Below, piece after piece: positions 21,439-31,842 of a DNA stretch of 64,000 nt. Within the stretch, counting starts at the first letter, position 1, and each line of letters begins with the position of its first letter. Below the pieces are notes generated by a model. It did no database searches. It worked only from the letters and a program-made list of their open reading frames with translations, and was not told the origin of the DNA. A program made the position numbers and the translations under genes. Source of the stretch: Gerris lacustris (Eukaryota; Arthropoda; Insecta; Hemiptera; Gerridae); assembly GCA_951217055.1 (NCBI GenBank), contig OX578278.1:44467574-44531573 (forward strand). Direction: 5' to 3'.

Positions 21439-23642
21439 ATGGACCCTTATTTATCGAAACATTTAAAGAGTAGTTCAGATTCGGCCCGGCCAAACTCCGA
21501 AGTTAGTATGAAAGGGGGCGGGGAGTCTGGTTACGGGAGGATCACTCAAAAACAGGTAGAGGATCCCGTAAGATCGGGGAATGTTTCGTACGGCACTGGT
21601 AACAGCAGTTATCCTGTAAATAGTATGTGCTATGACGTTATCACAGGTAGACCTAGATCACCTATGAATATGGCAAACAAAGTGGAGGTCAATACAAGGG
21701 TCAGGTCCAGTTCCGCGTTAGAAGGTTACTTGGACATGTCCAAGGCTCAGTCCACAGATTACAAAGGATACGACAGAGGTCATGTTACAAGTTCGTCTAA
21801 ATTCCCGTCCATGAGTAGACAACTCGATTCCGTCACTAATTCTTTGAATTCCGTTAGTCTCAGCGATAAAGACTTGCCAAGATATCAGAACGGTTCTAAT
21901 CAGCAATTAGACCACAACAAGTATTACAATGCATATCTTAGTAAACCCATAAGTCCGACTAACAGCTGTTCAAGTCGAGATTCCAACAGCCCCAGGTCGA
22001 GCATGGCTGCTGTGCCCCAGTACGATACTAAAACTTCCCCTCTTTACGAGAATGTAGAGCTGTACAGTAGAAATCAGAAACAACCTTACTACCAACCTCT
22101 TGCAGACCCTAAAGTCAGCCCTAGAACAAGCTACATTGATAACGTTTATGAAAATACTGGTTTTAGAAAGGCACAGCCTCAGGTGCCTGTTGGTATGAAG
22201 TATAAAGATCCTCCGTATGAAGCTCCTCCTGTTTATGAAAACATCCAAGAAATGAGAGGACTTCAAAGTAGAGCTTCTCCACAGATGGCCTTGCCTATGA
22301 CACCTCCTCTTCATCCGCCACCTCCTTACCCAGGACAAGTGTCAAATGTTCCGTCTCCACAGCAGCCAAGGCAGGCGGTGAACAGTTCTCTCAGTCATGC
22401 TTCTGCTTCATTGACTTATGCTTCTGCACCTCTTTCTCACCCACCTGTAACCTCCAGCTATACGGAAACAATGCAGAGTCACAGCTCCTTACTTAATCAC
22501 CCTGTTCCCCCTATACACCATGCAAAATCTCTTAGTAACTCGACGTCTCTTAGTCATACCACCAATATGAGCCACAATTCTTCTTTAAGTCATAACTCGG
22601 CCATGAGCAACAATTCTGCCCTTAGCCATAGTTCAGCCATGAGCCACAACTCATCAATGAGTCACCCTAGTTCAACAGTATCTTCTCTGGGCCATGTGGG
22701 AGTGTGTATGAGCCAGAGTTCGGTAGCACTTAGCCACGCTACGAGCGTATCTACTCCCTTAGGACACGCTGGTCGACTTGATCGAAGCCAGCAACAGACC
22801 CATGCTCCTGTGTCTTCACGCTCAGTAAGTGATCCCCCTACACGTGCATCTACTCAACAACCTGCTCCTGCACCAGCATTTCAGGCTTTGCCACTACAGT
22901 CTAAACTACCCAACCCTGAGGTTGTTCCTCCTCCTAGCCCTACTCCTTCTCTTATAAAGAACATCCAAGCATCTGGAAAGACTCTTCTTCCTTACAACAT
23001 CACCCCACCTCGACCTATGGTAACTTTTATTCTTCGTGTTTTCATATTTAATTTGTTAGGTTTTTTTAGTTTATTATTTTTACAGCCCATTTAAAATACC
23101 AAGTTAATTAAAATACCCTCCATGGGCTGTTGCACCACTGAGTTACTTTGTTAGTTAGTTTTTGGTTCCATATTAATTTCAACCTTCTGGGCCAAATTTG
23201 GATGGTTTGTCGAAAGTAGCCCACATATGGTCACACATTAATTTCAACCGTCTGCACTCTTTAAATATTGCTTAATTGCTACTTTTATTTATATAAAAAC
23301 AATAAAACAAAACAATATTAATAGATTTATAAAGGAGGGTGAGGTGGGAGTGAATTAAATAAATTAAACAATATTGGGTTTGAAAAGCAAAACATCATTA
23401 AAGTACACGATAAGATGCGAGAGAGTTCTATGCCACACTTATTGGCAGTCTATTTTAGTTTATACTTCTTTTATGAGGGTATTTATTTTTTGTTCTATTA
23501 GATTCTCCATGTTAAAGAATAGACTAATTCTATTTTTTTTTTTTTTTGTAGGGGCCTAGTGAAGCTGAAAGGAAGATTGAGGAGCTGACTCGTCAACTTG
23601 AGGAGCAAATGGAAAAACAGGAAGAAGAAGGGGAGTATTTCG
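21439..23642 (+). CDS. jub: Ajuba/LIMD1-family LIM protein, N-terminal part (2 exons, continues beyond window)
   Basis: Ajuba proteins are junctional scaffolds that restrain the Warts/LATS kinase in Hippo signalling. Two exons are seen: 21439-23019 (527 codons) and 23552-23642. The ATG has A at -3 and G at +4. Exon 2 gives GPSEAERKIEELTRQLEEQM, a run of E and K, then EGEYF with a split glycine. This helix followed by EYFG is the segment just before the first LIM domain in insect Ajuba proteins and is the basis for the name. The pre-LIM part is disordered. It has three Y-E-N motifs (residues 203-205, 237-239 and 266-268), a PPPPY WW-type motif (293-297), Ser/His-rich repeats (about 350-440) and a proline-rich end (about 475-527). 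The LIM domains are not in the window as far as I can see. Zyxin-type relatives are less likely because of the EYFG junction. Confidence 0.88.
23020..23551 (+). other. jub intron 1
   Basis: This 532-bp GT-AG intron between codons starts with GTAACT and ends in a long T-tract and GTAG. The frame running past 23019 into it adds AT-rich nonsense. Confidence 0.85.
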
Positions 23643-24524
23643 GTGAGTTCAGTTTTTATTATACTAATCATTATTTTAAAGACTTAATTTGTAACATATT
23701 ATTATGCTTAACATAAAATGAGTATAAAGTGCACATTTGTTGATATCAGTCCAATATTTTTTTATTATTGGAAACCATTCTGTGGGTAAAGCTATCCTTG
23801 TATGTTCTTTGCATTTAACGCACACTAACAATTTGTACTCTCTGCAGAGTAAATACTTATTGTTAGATTTTAGAGTAATTCCTAAATAAATTTATCTTGT
23901 ACCTCTTATATCGTCAATATGAATCAGAATTATCTTTAGTCCAAACAACATCATTTTATGGGAGAAATTATTTAATTCTTAAATTGTGAGCAATTTAGGT
24001 TGGACTATCGAATATAAGCTGGTTGAGTGTAGTTTAATTGCACATTATGAATAGTACCTTCTACTAACTTTGTTATGAAAATAATTAATTGGTGCAGAAG
24101 TACCTTAATGTCGATTATTTTAATGCTGCTGTACTTGTGTAGAATTTTGTTTATTTAGGTATCCTAATGCAGACTTAGTTAGTTCTACTTTGTCTACTAA
24201 TTTATGAATTAATTAGAACATCTGTTGATATAGATTGTGCACTATAGATCAGCTTGATATAGATTTGCACTACCTAATCTACCTTTCTCAAGATGGTATT
24301 GGTGCAAGGATAATAGGGAATTGAGTTCTTTCTATTTCTTTTAATTAAGCTATTTTATATTTGCTTAGTTTAATCAATGTGGGGGACTCCCTGAACTTAG
24401 TACATCTTTATCAGCTACTAATCTAGATGACAACCAAAGTAGAAGCTCTCCTCTTGTAAACTTTAGAAGAGGTACTAGGATGGTTATAGTTGTTCAAGTT
24501 TTGTCACAATAAGTTATTTTATTT
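23643..24524 (+). other. Start of the large jub intron 2
   Basis: It begins with the strong donor GTGAGT. AT-rich sequence without recognised features follows, and the intron probably continues to the end of the window. Confidence 0.6.
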
Positions 24525-26177
24525 CAGTAGAAGCCCTCTTAACCAGTCACCTTGGGACTAAACCTATTTTCGTTTGTTTCTTAATTCACACAAAACGATA
24601 ATGTTAGCAGTGGTGTAAATAGCGCCCCCGCCAACCCCGCGGTGCAGGGGGCCAACCCCTCTGTGGGCGGAATTATTTTAATAAAATTATTTTTGATAGA
24701 TAAAAATAAATGAGAAATAAAACAAATAAAGAGTTTAAATGAGAGTGAGAATGTTATGAGATGTAATGTTTTTTATAGCTCAGAGCTCAGTTCGGTTTCC
24801 AAGTTGAGTGTCACTATATCTATAATTATATGGATAAATATATCGGACTGATTCTCCCTTTTTCATTTTGGACTGTTAGGAGATCGAAGTGAACTAAAAG
24901 TCATCTTATCTAATCTGGTTTTAGCTTTACTAGATAAGGAAGTCTGTTCCAAACTTAACGTCATAATTCTATTATGATTGTCTTTTCTATATGTGTGTAT
25001 GTATTTCTCTTTCTTTGTTAATCCCCTTTACTTCTTTTTCCCTATCGCTTTTTATTCGCACTTTTTATTTAGTTTCTAACTCTTTTCTTACCTAGCTAAT
25101 TTTACCTCCCTTTAGAGTTGTTATCTTTTCTACCCTTCCCTTAATTTAAGAATTGATATCAATTAATCAAATAGAAGTATCAGGCTCAGTGCTCAGTTTT
25201 GTTATAGCTCTCGTGCGAGGTAGTTATGTCTTTTGTTTTGAATTTTAACTTGCCTTTCTCTATAAAGCTTGCAATTTTTTATTTCTTATTCTACGTTCAG
25301 TTATTTTATGCGTAACATTAGTTATTTTGCTGAAGAATTTATTTAAAATGGTGAGTGCATTTTTTTAGACTATTATATAGATGTCGGGGCTCTCGGGAGC
25401 CCCGTCAGATCAGTCTGTTAATGTCTCAAATATTTCATCGAAATCTTCCTCCTCCTCCATCAGCAAACACTTTTTTTCTTTTGCTTCCAAGCTTACCGAA
25501 ACTAACGAAAGCTATGTGATTGTTCTGAAGAACTAACAATTTTTATGTCTCAGATAATCCGTCCAAGATAATCCGTTTCAGATAACAGGAAATTTTAGTT
25601 TCCGTGTCTGTCTGTCGCTAAAAACTACTCGTCCCAACTACTCGTCGTGGGTAATGATTAGCCCATTGTTGGTTCCGTATAAGTTTAAACCTTCTGCGCC
25701 TAGGTATTTCTTTTTCTTCAACATGCGCACAAACATAAATTTATTTACAGCTATATAAGCCGTTTTCCCGGGAAGAATCTAGTTCCTGACAAAATAGCTT
25801 TAATGGTGGACGGAGAGATGCCGAGTTCGATTTCCCGCCAAGGAGAAGTTATTTTTATGATACATTTTGATGAATTGTCAATAATTATTAAATGTACCTA
25901 TGAAAATACGTATAATACAGGGTACATTTTGTAAGCTATAGGGGGCGCATTTTTAAATATTGCAGGGGGGGGGGGGGGATTTCTTAGTTACGCCACTGAA
26001 TGTTAATACATAAATATGCCAACTTTTAAACTAACTACAACAGACAGCTGTGGACAGATATCTTCTCTAAATAGTGTTAAAAAGACCTTTTATCTTTTAT
26101 GTACCTGTTCTCACTAGAGGATTCCTCTCTAGCTTAGTTGCCCGTTGAACTGATACCAAATAAGAGTACTTCTACTG
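24525..26177. mobile_element. pogo/Tigger-type MITE split by a hAT insertion
   Basis: The left end CAGTAGAAGCCCTCTTAAC and the right end, read inverted (CAGTAGAAGTACTCTTATTT), match each other. TA follows the right end, but the left TA is worn. Removing the hAT insert (24608-25998) leaves an element of about 250 bp. Confidence 0.6.
24608..25998. mobile_element. hAT non-autonomous element, family H1 (1391 bp)
   Basis: The ends are CAGTGGTGTAAATA and, inverted, CAGTGGCGTAACTA. The flanking octamers AATGTTAG and AATGTTAA differ at one base. The interior shares segments with the H1 copies at 34471 and 50105 (for example CCAAGCTTACCGAAAC and CTGAAGAACTAAC). It also contains an R1-like segment with a B-box (GAGTTCGATTTCCCGCC). 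A tight hairpin, GGGGCTC-TCGG-GAGCCCC, lies at 25386-25403. Confidence 0.8.
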
Positions 26178-27543
26178 TATTATTGAATCCCCCCCCCCTT
26201 TTTCCTTTGACTCTTATTCAACCCAAACTTAGAATAATGCTGGTTAGGGGATTGCCCACATAATAGGTATTTTTGTTATCTCTACATTGTTCCATTCATT
26301 TGTCTTAAAAGATAATTGTCAGAAGTGTGTGGCAATATTATTGTTTAATCTTCTTGATTGTTTATGAGTAAAATCAGATAGTTTATTGGAAAAAAAATAT
26401 GAATTAATATTATTCATCACTTAGCTTCCATTAAAGCTTTAGTTGGCTTGTCATTTGTATACAATTTTACTCTGCCATTAAGTAAAATAAGATTATAACA
26501 AACTAATAATTAATGTAAAGTTAAAACAATTATGGTAATAAAGTTGAATGTAACAATTATATAAATAAGTAGAGTAATTGGAATGTTCAATGCATTTTTC
26601 CTACCTCATGATGATGAAATTGATTTAAACAAAACTTTTTATTCTGATTTAAAAAGACGAATAAACAAATTCCATTTACAATTTGTCGAAGTTCTTTTTA
26701 TTTTTAGTTAAGGTAATTATTAATTACGTTTAATGCAGCTATTAATGGGCTATACTTCTGTAAAAAAAAGTAGATATTACATTTAAGAATTGGAATTTCT
26801 AAATCAAGGAAACAATAAAATAAGAAAAAAATAATCTCTAGTCTATAATTCTAAATATTATTTTTAACATCAAGATATTCTTAATGATGTGAATATAGAG
26901 AAGAAATATGTGATAAAAGATGAGTGGAATAACAATGTAAGAATGTTTTGACCTGAAAAAAGGAGTGTAAGTTAAGATGTGGAGGGATTAATTCCTTATT
27001 TATGCAAATTATGTGGCCTGAGATATGTATTAGTTTAAAAACACACATTCATGAATTAACTCTGTTATAGTATAATATATAATATCTTGCCATTAAATAA
27101 TTTGTTTAGTATAATGGTTAAAACCGAAACTGAACTATATTACTGTCAACAATTTATACACCTAAATACAAAAATATAACATTTTATAAAAAAAAAAAAA
27201 AAAAATGTTGTTTTACTGAGATTTTGTTCAACTTGCGGTAAATAAAAGTTTATTGATAAGATACATTTCTGTCTTTAGTACTTATTTGCTATGGTATATT
27301 TTTTTTGTTTTTTTTAATAAGCTTTTTAATTTAGCTCTTTTATTATTAATTTTATTGACTACATATTTAATAATTTTTCAATAATTAATTGGTTGATGAT
27401 TAATTATTTAATTGGTTTTAATATAAATTATTAATTTACTTTTCACGTTTACCCTGTTTTAAAAATCTTAAGGTTTTTTTCTGCATTTGTTTTTTGTGTT
27501 TCTGTTTAGTGACTTTTTTCTAGTCATTTAGTTTGCAATTTTA
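26178..27543. other. AT-rich intron DNA
   Basis: Only short A- or T-runs are visible (for example about 27189-27206). No gene or defined repeat is supported. Confidence 0.55.
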
Positions 27544-28266
27544 AGGGTCCGTAGGCAAAACCAAGGACCCTTATATTTTCCTGCGTGTGTCTGTCCGTCC
27601 GTCCTCTCGCGTGCTCTCATGGCTACACCTTTTGTCCGATCACTTTGAAATTTGGCATGTATGTGTCTTGTACCTGCCCAAATATTTTAAAAATATAGCG
27701 ACTTAAAAAAAATATTTTTCAAAAAAATTAGGGTAAAACAACTTAAGAGTTAACATTTTTTTATTTTTTTTCAACACTGTTAGGGGTATCATATGAAAGG
27801 GTACGTCGAGCTGATTACAAAAATATATAATTCTTTGGTTATAACTTTGATAGGGCGAGCATAGGCAAGTTTGAAGTGGGTGTGAAACGTGCACCCCCCC
27901 CCCCCTCTATCTCGCTCATGTGGAGTGTAAAAAATCTGAAAACATTCCTGAACATTCTTCGACCAAAAGTAAAGATACCACTTTTTGGAAATTTCAAAAA
28001 AAATATTATTTAATTTTTTATTGACAAAATATTTTTTTTATAACTTTGGTCTTTTCGATGTATTTATATGGTGGTAGTCCGGATTAGTGGCAAAAAAATA
28101 CTTTATCAGAGTGTGTTTTGAGAATATCAGACCCTTAGAATGGTTCAAAGTAAGCTTTTTAGCATTTTTAAAAAACACTGTTTATACACTTTACAGTTAA
28201 ACACTATATAGTGTGGCCTACGGACCCTCGCTGTGTGCTGACTATCACACACTTGACCTGTTTATT
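27544..28266 (+). mobile_element. Repeat family R2, copy 1
   Basis: It starts with AGGGTCCGTAGGCAAAACC. Its inverse, GGCCTACGGACCCT, ends at 28228. A conserved 38-bp tail with a TGTGTGCTGA/CACACAC hairpin follows. A second copy at 41476 has the same order and orientation, including a GTCTGTCCGTCCG stretch and a C-run, so the unit extends past the inverted end. It is non-coding, and the class is unknown. Confidence 0.75.
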
Positions 28267-28591
28267 TTCTTACATTTGCTTATCTAAATTATAGAGAATC
28301 TTTTAATATTTTCCTTAAGAGTTGATTAGGAATGCTTGGATTTACTCTATTTATCGTCATAAAGAAAATATTATGTATTGAGCACTGTTAACTCCAGGTA
28401 GTTCAAGGATCACAACATATGTTGTTGTTTTCTTGTCACAAGTTCTGCTCTTTGTCAATTTTAAGGAAATAATTTATTAATCTCTTATAATTTTACATTC
28501 AAAATGCTTTTCTTTATAACCTTTTGCTGAATTTGAAGTTTTGTTGAAAATCTGTAAACCAGTTTTAACCCCCCCTCCCCCCACCCTTCCT

Positions 28592-28825
28592 CAGGACCAG
28601 ATTTATTAATGGGTAGACTGGGTATTTTTTCCCAGGGTGCCAGTTTTAGAGGGGTGCTAAAATCTAGTGAGAAGGGAGGAATAGAAGCGAATATCGATAA
28701 TGTTGACTTTTTGCTCATCAGCTCTTTGGGCATTGAAATCTACCCCTCCCCCACATTCGGGCCAGAAAGTGGGAGGCCTATAAGATTTTTGTGCAGGGTA
28801 CCTTTCAGGCCTGCCTATACTGCCT
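28592..28825 (+). mobile_element. Possible hAT-like repeat fragment
   Basis: The string GACCAGATTTATTAATGGG followed by CCCAGGGTGCCAG resembles a widespread hAT-type terminus. No clear target duplication is visible. Short frames on both strands are not gene-like. Confidence 0.3.
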
Positions 28826-28960
28826 TTTTTGACCGTTCAGAACATAATTTATTTTATGAAAAGATCATTGAATAGCAAAAGGTAATTTAGTGCATAGGCT
28901 TCCGCTGGTTGACTTGTAATAAATAGCTTGTTTTTCCAATGGAAGGTTTGAAGTACAACT

Positions 28961-28990
28961 TTTCGCTTCCACTACTGGAAGCATCTTCAG
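28961..28990 (-). ncRNA. Hammerhead-like motif at the Penelope 3' end
   Basis: On the minus strand it reads CTGAAGAT, then GCTTCC, a 6-base loop, GGAAGC and GAAA. This is the CUGANGA / stem II / GAAA layout of a hammerhead ribozyme, with one extra U before the stem compared with the consensus. Penelope-like elements are known to carry hammerheads in their terminal repeats. Confidence 0.45.
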
Positions 28991-29304
28991 CAGTGTGGTT
29001 CATAGTGTTATTAATTTGAAGATACAAAGCGTATTTATACTGGTTTTCAGGAACGTAGATTGTACCTGTATTTCCCAGAGTTGCCTTCACTTGGATTAAT
29101 ACTTTGTTGGGATGATAAAATCGAACATGTGCTAGCTTGCTTGGTGATGTATCGATGATTTCAGGAGGCCTCTGGTGGTCATGTGGGCATTGAATGTGGT
29201 CCCAATGTCATTCTGATAATCCTGCTTATCTTATCCGTTGTCCTTCGTTGAACGGGAGATAAGCCTTCCGTCCTTTCTGCTTGGGTGTGGACCTTGGTGT
29301 TCTC

Positions 29305-29575
29305 TCCCCGGATTCCCGGACCGGGCCCCCCGCTCAATGTCAACCCAGCATTGTTTAAATAAATGGGAAGCTCCTCGAAAGAGTGGCGCCACCAGGTTTC
29401 GGCCTGGAAACCATGATGATGACTCTCCTGGTTGTAATACAACCAGGAGGGGAGTCATGGTTAACTACCACATCTTCACAAAAGTGTGAAGATTTCGGTC
29501 CCTAACCCGGGTTTGTTCTATGGGCCCACTTAAGTGGCCTGAGTCCTTCGGGTGTAAAACCCTCCCGGAAAAAAA
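29305..29575 (+). mobile_element. tRNA-derived SINE copy (family S2)
   Basis: It is homologous over its length to the inverse of 46181-46574. Shared strings include GGTTTCGGCCTGGAAA, GGGGAGTCATGGTTAAC, GATTTCGGTCCCTAACCC and TTCGGGTGTAAAA, ending in an A-rich tail. The tRNA-like head is mostly missing or worn. It lies inside the Penelope remnant. Confidence 0.75.
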
Positions 29576-30480
29576 ACACAAAAAAAACTAGGGCTGACTT
29601 GAGGTACTGCTTTTCTTCTTTCCTTGAGTTTCCGTTACAGATCCTGAAACACATTGAGACTAAAGAGTGGATGACAGCTTTCTTTGTGTCGGATGGTGAT
29701 GTAACCTATCGGTATGCTTAGGCTTCCTGTAGGCGGCTTGTTATAGAGAGTTCCTTTGGTCATCTTCGTCACCAGCACATCCAGGAGAGGTAGACTGTCC
29801 TTTTCTTTAATTTGTCCCATGAATGTGTTTTATCTTCACTTACCTTTCTTCGTATGAGGGTGATGGTGTCGTCTATCGGCAGGGTTGGTGAAACACCATG
29901 TTGAAGCCAACCAATAGATTCCTTTTCTCGTCATGAAGTAATGAAATTTTCTCGACGATGTTATTTGAGTTTTTGATGTTACTGGAAGGTCCTTTCTGTG
30001 AGCGGCTGTAGTTTATCACAAGGTGGCATCGTGGTCAGCAATCCAATAGGCGCTAACTATGGATCGCATAAGGATACTGTCCTTATGGATTTTTGGCAGT
30101 TCGTACAGAACTACCGGCTTCAGGTCCGTGCAGAGAAGTTACCCTCTTTCTATGTCTTCCATGTTTGCTGATCTCCGATTTCACCGGAAGCGTAGCGTTC
30201 CGGATCTTGCTATAGGCCTAGTTCTCGAGTAGGGCCTTCATCTTCGATGTGTATAGTTGTTGTGCACCTCAACCGAAGCGTTCCCTTTGTCAGCGGGCAG
30301 TACTTACCAAGATATCAGGGTCCTCTCGAAGTTTGCGTAGATCCTCAATCTCCAGTTTCCTCAATGGTTTGCTGTGTGATTTCTTCCACTACGTCAACAG
30401 GCATTCCTTGAATAGCTGACTATTCCGCAGATGATTTTCTCCACAGGGATCTTCTGTGGAGCAATGGTGAAGTTAAATCC

Positions 30481-30689
30481 TTTCATTAGAGCCTTATATA
30501 GTTGAAAATCGGGGGGAAAAAAACAAAAACTGAACAACCACTCGTTGAACACATTTTAATGTGTTTATAAATAAATTGATTAAATTGGACATGGATTTAA
30601 ATTCTATCTTGCTTTGTTGATGAGAAAGTTTCTTCGAGTTTGTCTTTCCAATTTTGTTAAACAATGATTTTTTCTTGTAAAATAAACTA
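30481..30689. other. Short AT-rich spacer with R1-like tail
   Basis: GATGAGAAAGTTTCTTCGAG resembles the right end of family R1. Nothing else is seen. Confidence 0.4.
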
Positions 30690-31465
30690 AAATTTAATAT
30701 GTGGGCAAAGTAAGCAAAATTACCCTTCCGATAATACTTTGTAAAATCTAAACGGTTAGAGATAAATTAATGAAACTTGGGGGATCTCTACCATGCAAAG
30801 GGAAGTTTGTTTTCATGCAATCACCCACTAGGGGCGACCTCCCATTTTGCCCCCAGACCACCTAAAAATTTTGACCTGGCATGTATATATTTGATAGCAG
30901 GTTTAGATTCTACGGCAAAAAATAAAAATATTTTACTTCAAACTTTTTTTTATATCTCCAATATTTTGCCCCCTATAGGGGGGCAAAGGTGTAAAAATCG
31001 TAGATTTCAGCGCCTGGGGGCAAAATTGTGGTTGCCCCTAGTACGCGAGTGGGTGAAATTAAACTTCCCTTTACATGGTACAGATCCCCCAAGTTCCATT
31101 ACTTTATTTCAAACCGTTGAAATTTTTTAACGATTTAAGAGTTATTTTTTTACTATTTCGGAAGGGTTATTTTGCTATCTTTGCCCACCAATAGGGGGCA
31201 AAATATTGAAGATAGAAAAAATAGTTTCAAGTAAAAGTTTATTATTTTTCACTGTAGAATCCAAATATGCTATCAAAAATATACAAAAAAAAATAATTTT
31301 GTAGTTGGGTGGCCTGGGGGCAAAGTGGGTGGTTGCCCCTAGTGGGTGATTGCATGAAAACAAACTTCCCTATGCACGGTAGAGATCCCCCCAAGTTTCA
31401 TTAATTTATCTCAAACCGTTCAAAAGTTAAGAGGGGGGGGGATTTTTGGACTACCCTGTATGTAT
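30690..31465. repeat. Inverted repeat cluster: one forward and two reverse copies
   Basis: A unit containing CTTGGGGGATCTCTACCATG, CATGCAATCACCCACTAGG and TTTTGCCCCC runs forward from about 30700. It recurs inverted at about 31010-31140 (partial) and about 31150-31440. The outer pair forms arms of about 280-300 bp. It ends with TTGGACTACCCTGTATG. Frames inside are antisense images of the repeat, not genes. Confidence 0.8.
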
Positions 31466-31498
31466 GTTTTTACAGTTCTTTCCGGTGGCAATCCTATG

Positions 31499-31842
31499 TA
31501 GTGGCGTATCCAGCGGCAAATTCTGGGGGGGGGGGTATTCGTGTACAAATAATAAACAAAAAACATCTCCTCGGCCAAGTAACAACAACTGTGTTTAGCA
31601 CGGATTCGTTAGAAATGTTATGCTGATGCTTACTGCAGTACAATATCTTACTACAGTTAATTAATGGGGGGGGGGGGGGGGGGGGTCCGGGGGTACACCC
31701 CAGGAAAATTTTTGAAATATGACCCCTCAAAACAGCGCTTTTATGCATATCTGAGGTGAAATTGATAATTTGAATCCTGGGGGGCTAATTTGGTTCCTGG
31801 GGGGGCTCAAGCCCCCTTAGCCCCCCCCTAAGATCGCCACTG
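31499..31842. mobile_element. hAT non-autonomous element, family H1 (short)
   Basis: The ends are TAGTGGCGTATCCAG and CGCCACTG, with G- and C-runs inside. The segment around TATCTGAGGTGAAATTG is homologous, in inverse orientation, to the copy at 53854-54227. The target duplication is not recognisable. Confidence 0.65.

Larger units (their letters stand above)
28880..30480 (-). pseudogene. Decayed Penelope-like retroelement (reverse transcriptase remnant)
   Basis: Read on the minus strand in several frames, it gives Penelope-type reverse transcriptase landmarks in the correct order. LPADKGNASVEVHNNYTH (about 30300-30240) matches the ADKGNA motif. KPVVLYELPKIHKDS (about 30125-30065) matches the LPKIHK motif. 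Then come a degraded LVSFDVV-like segment (about 29900) and DSLPLLDVLVTKMTKGTLY (about 29800-29745), matching LPFLDVLV...GTL. ISRIIR and TTFNAHMTTRGLL (about 29220-29160) follow. Stops and frameshifts separate them, so it is dead. A SINE is inserted at about 29305-29575. No GIY-YIG endonuclease could be read. Confidence 0.8.

Noticed and set aside
21718..22338. Minus-strand frames of 62 and 122 codons
   Set aside because: They are antisense shadows of the jub first exon.
30777..31363. 117- and 62-codon frames with shared PLGATSHFAPRPP-like residues
   Set aside because: They are forward and reverse copies of the same inverted DNA repeat.
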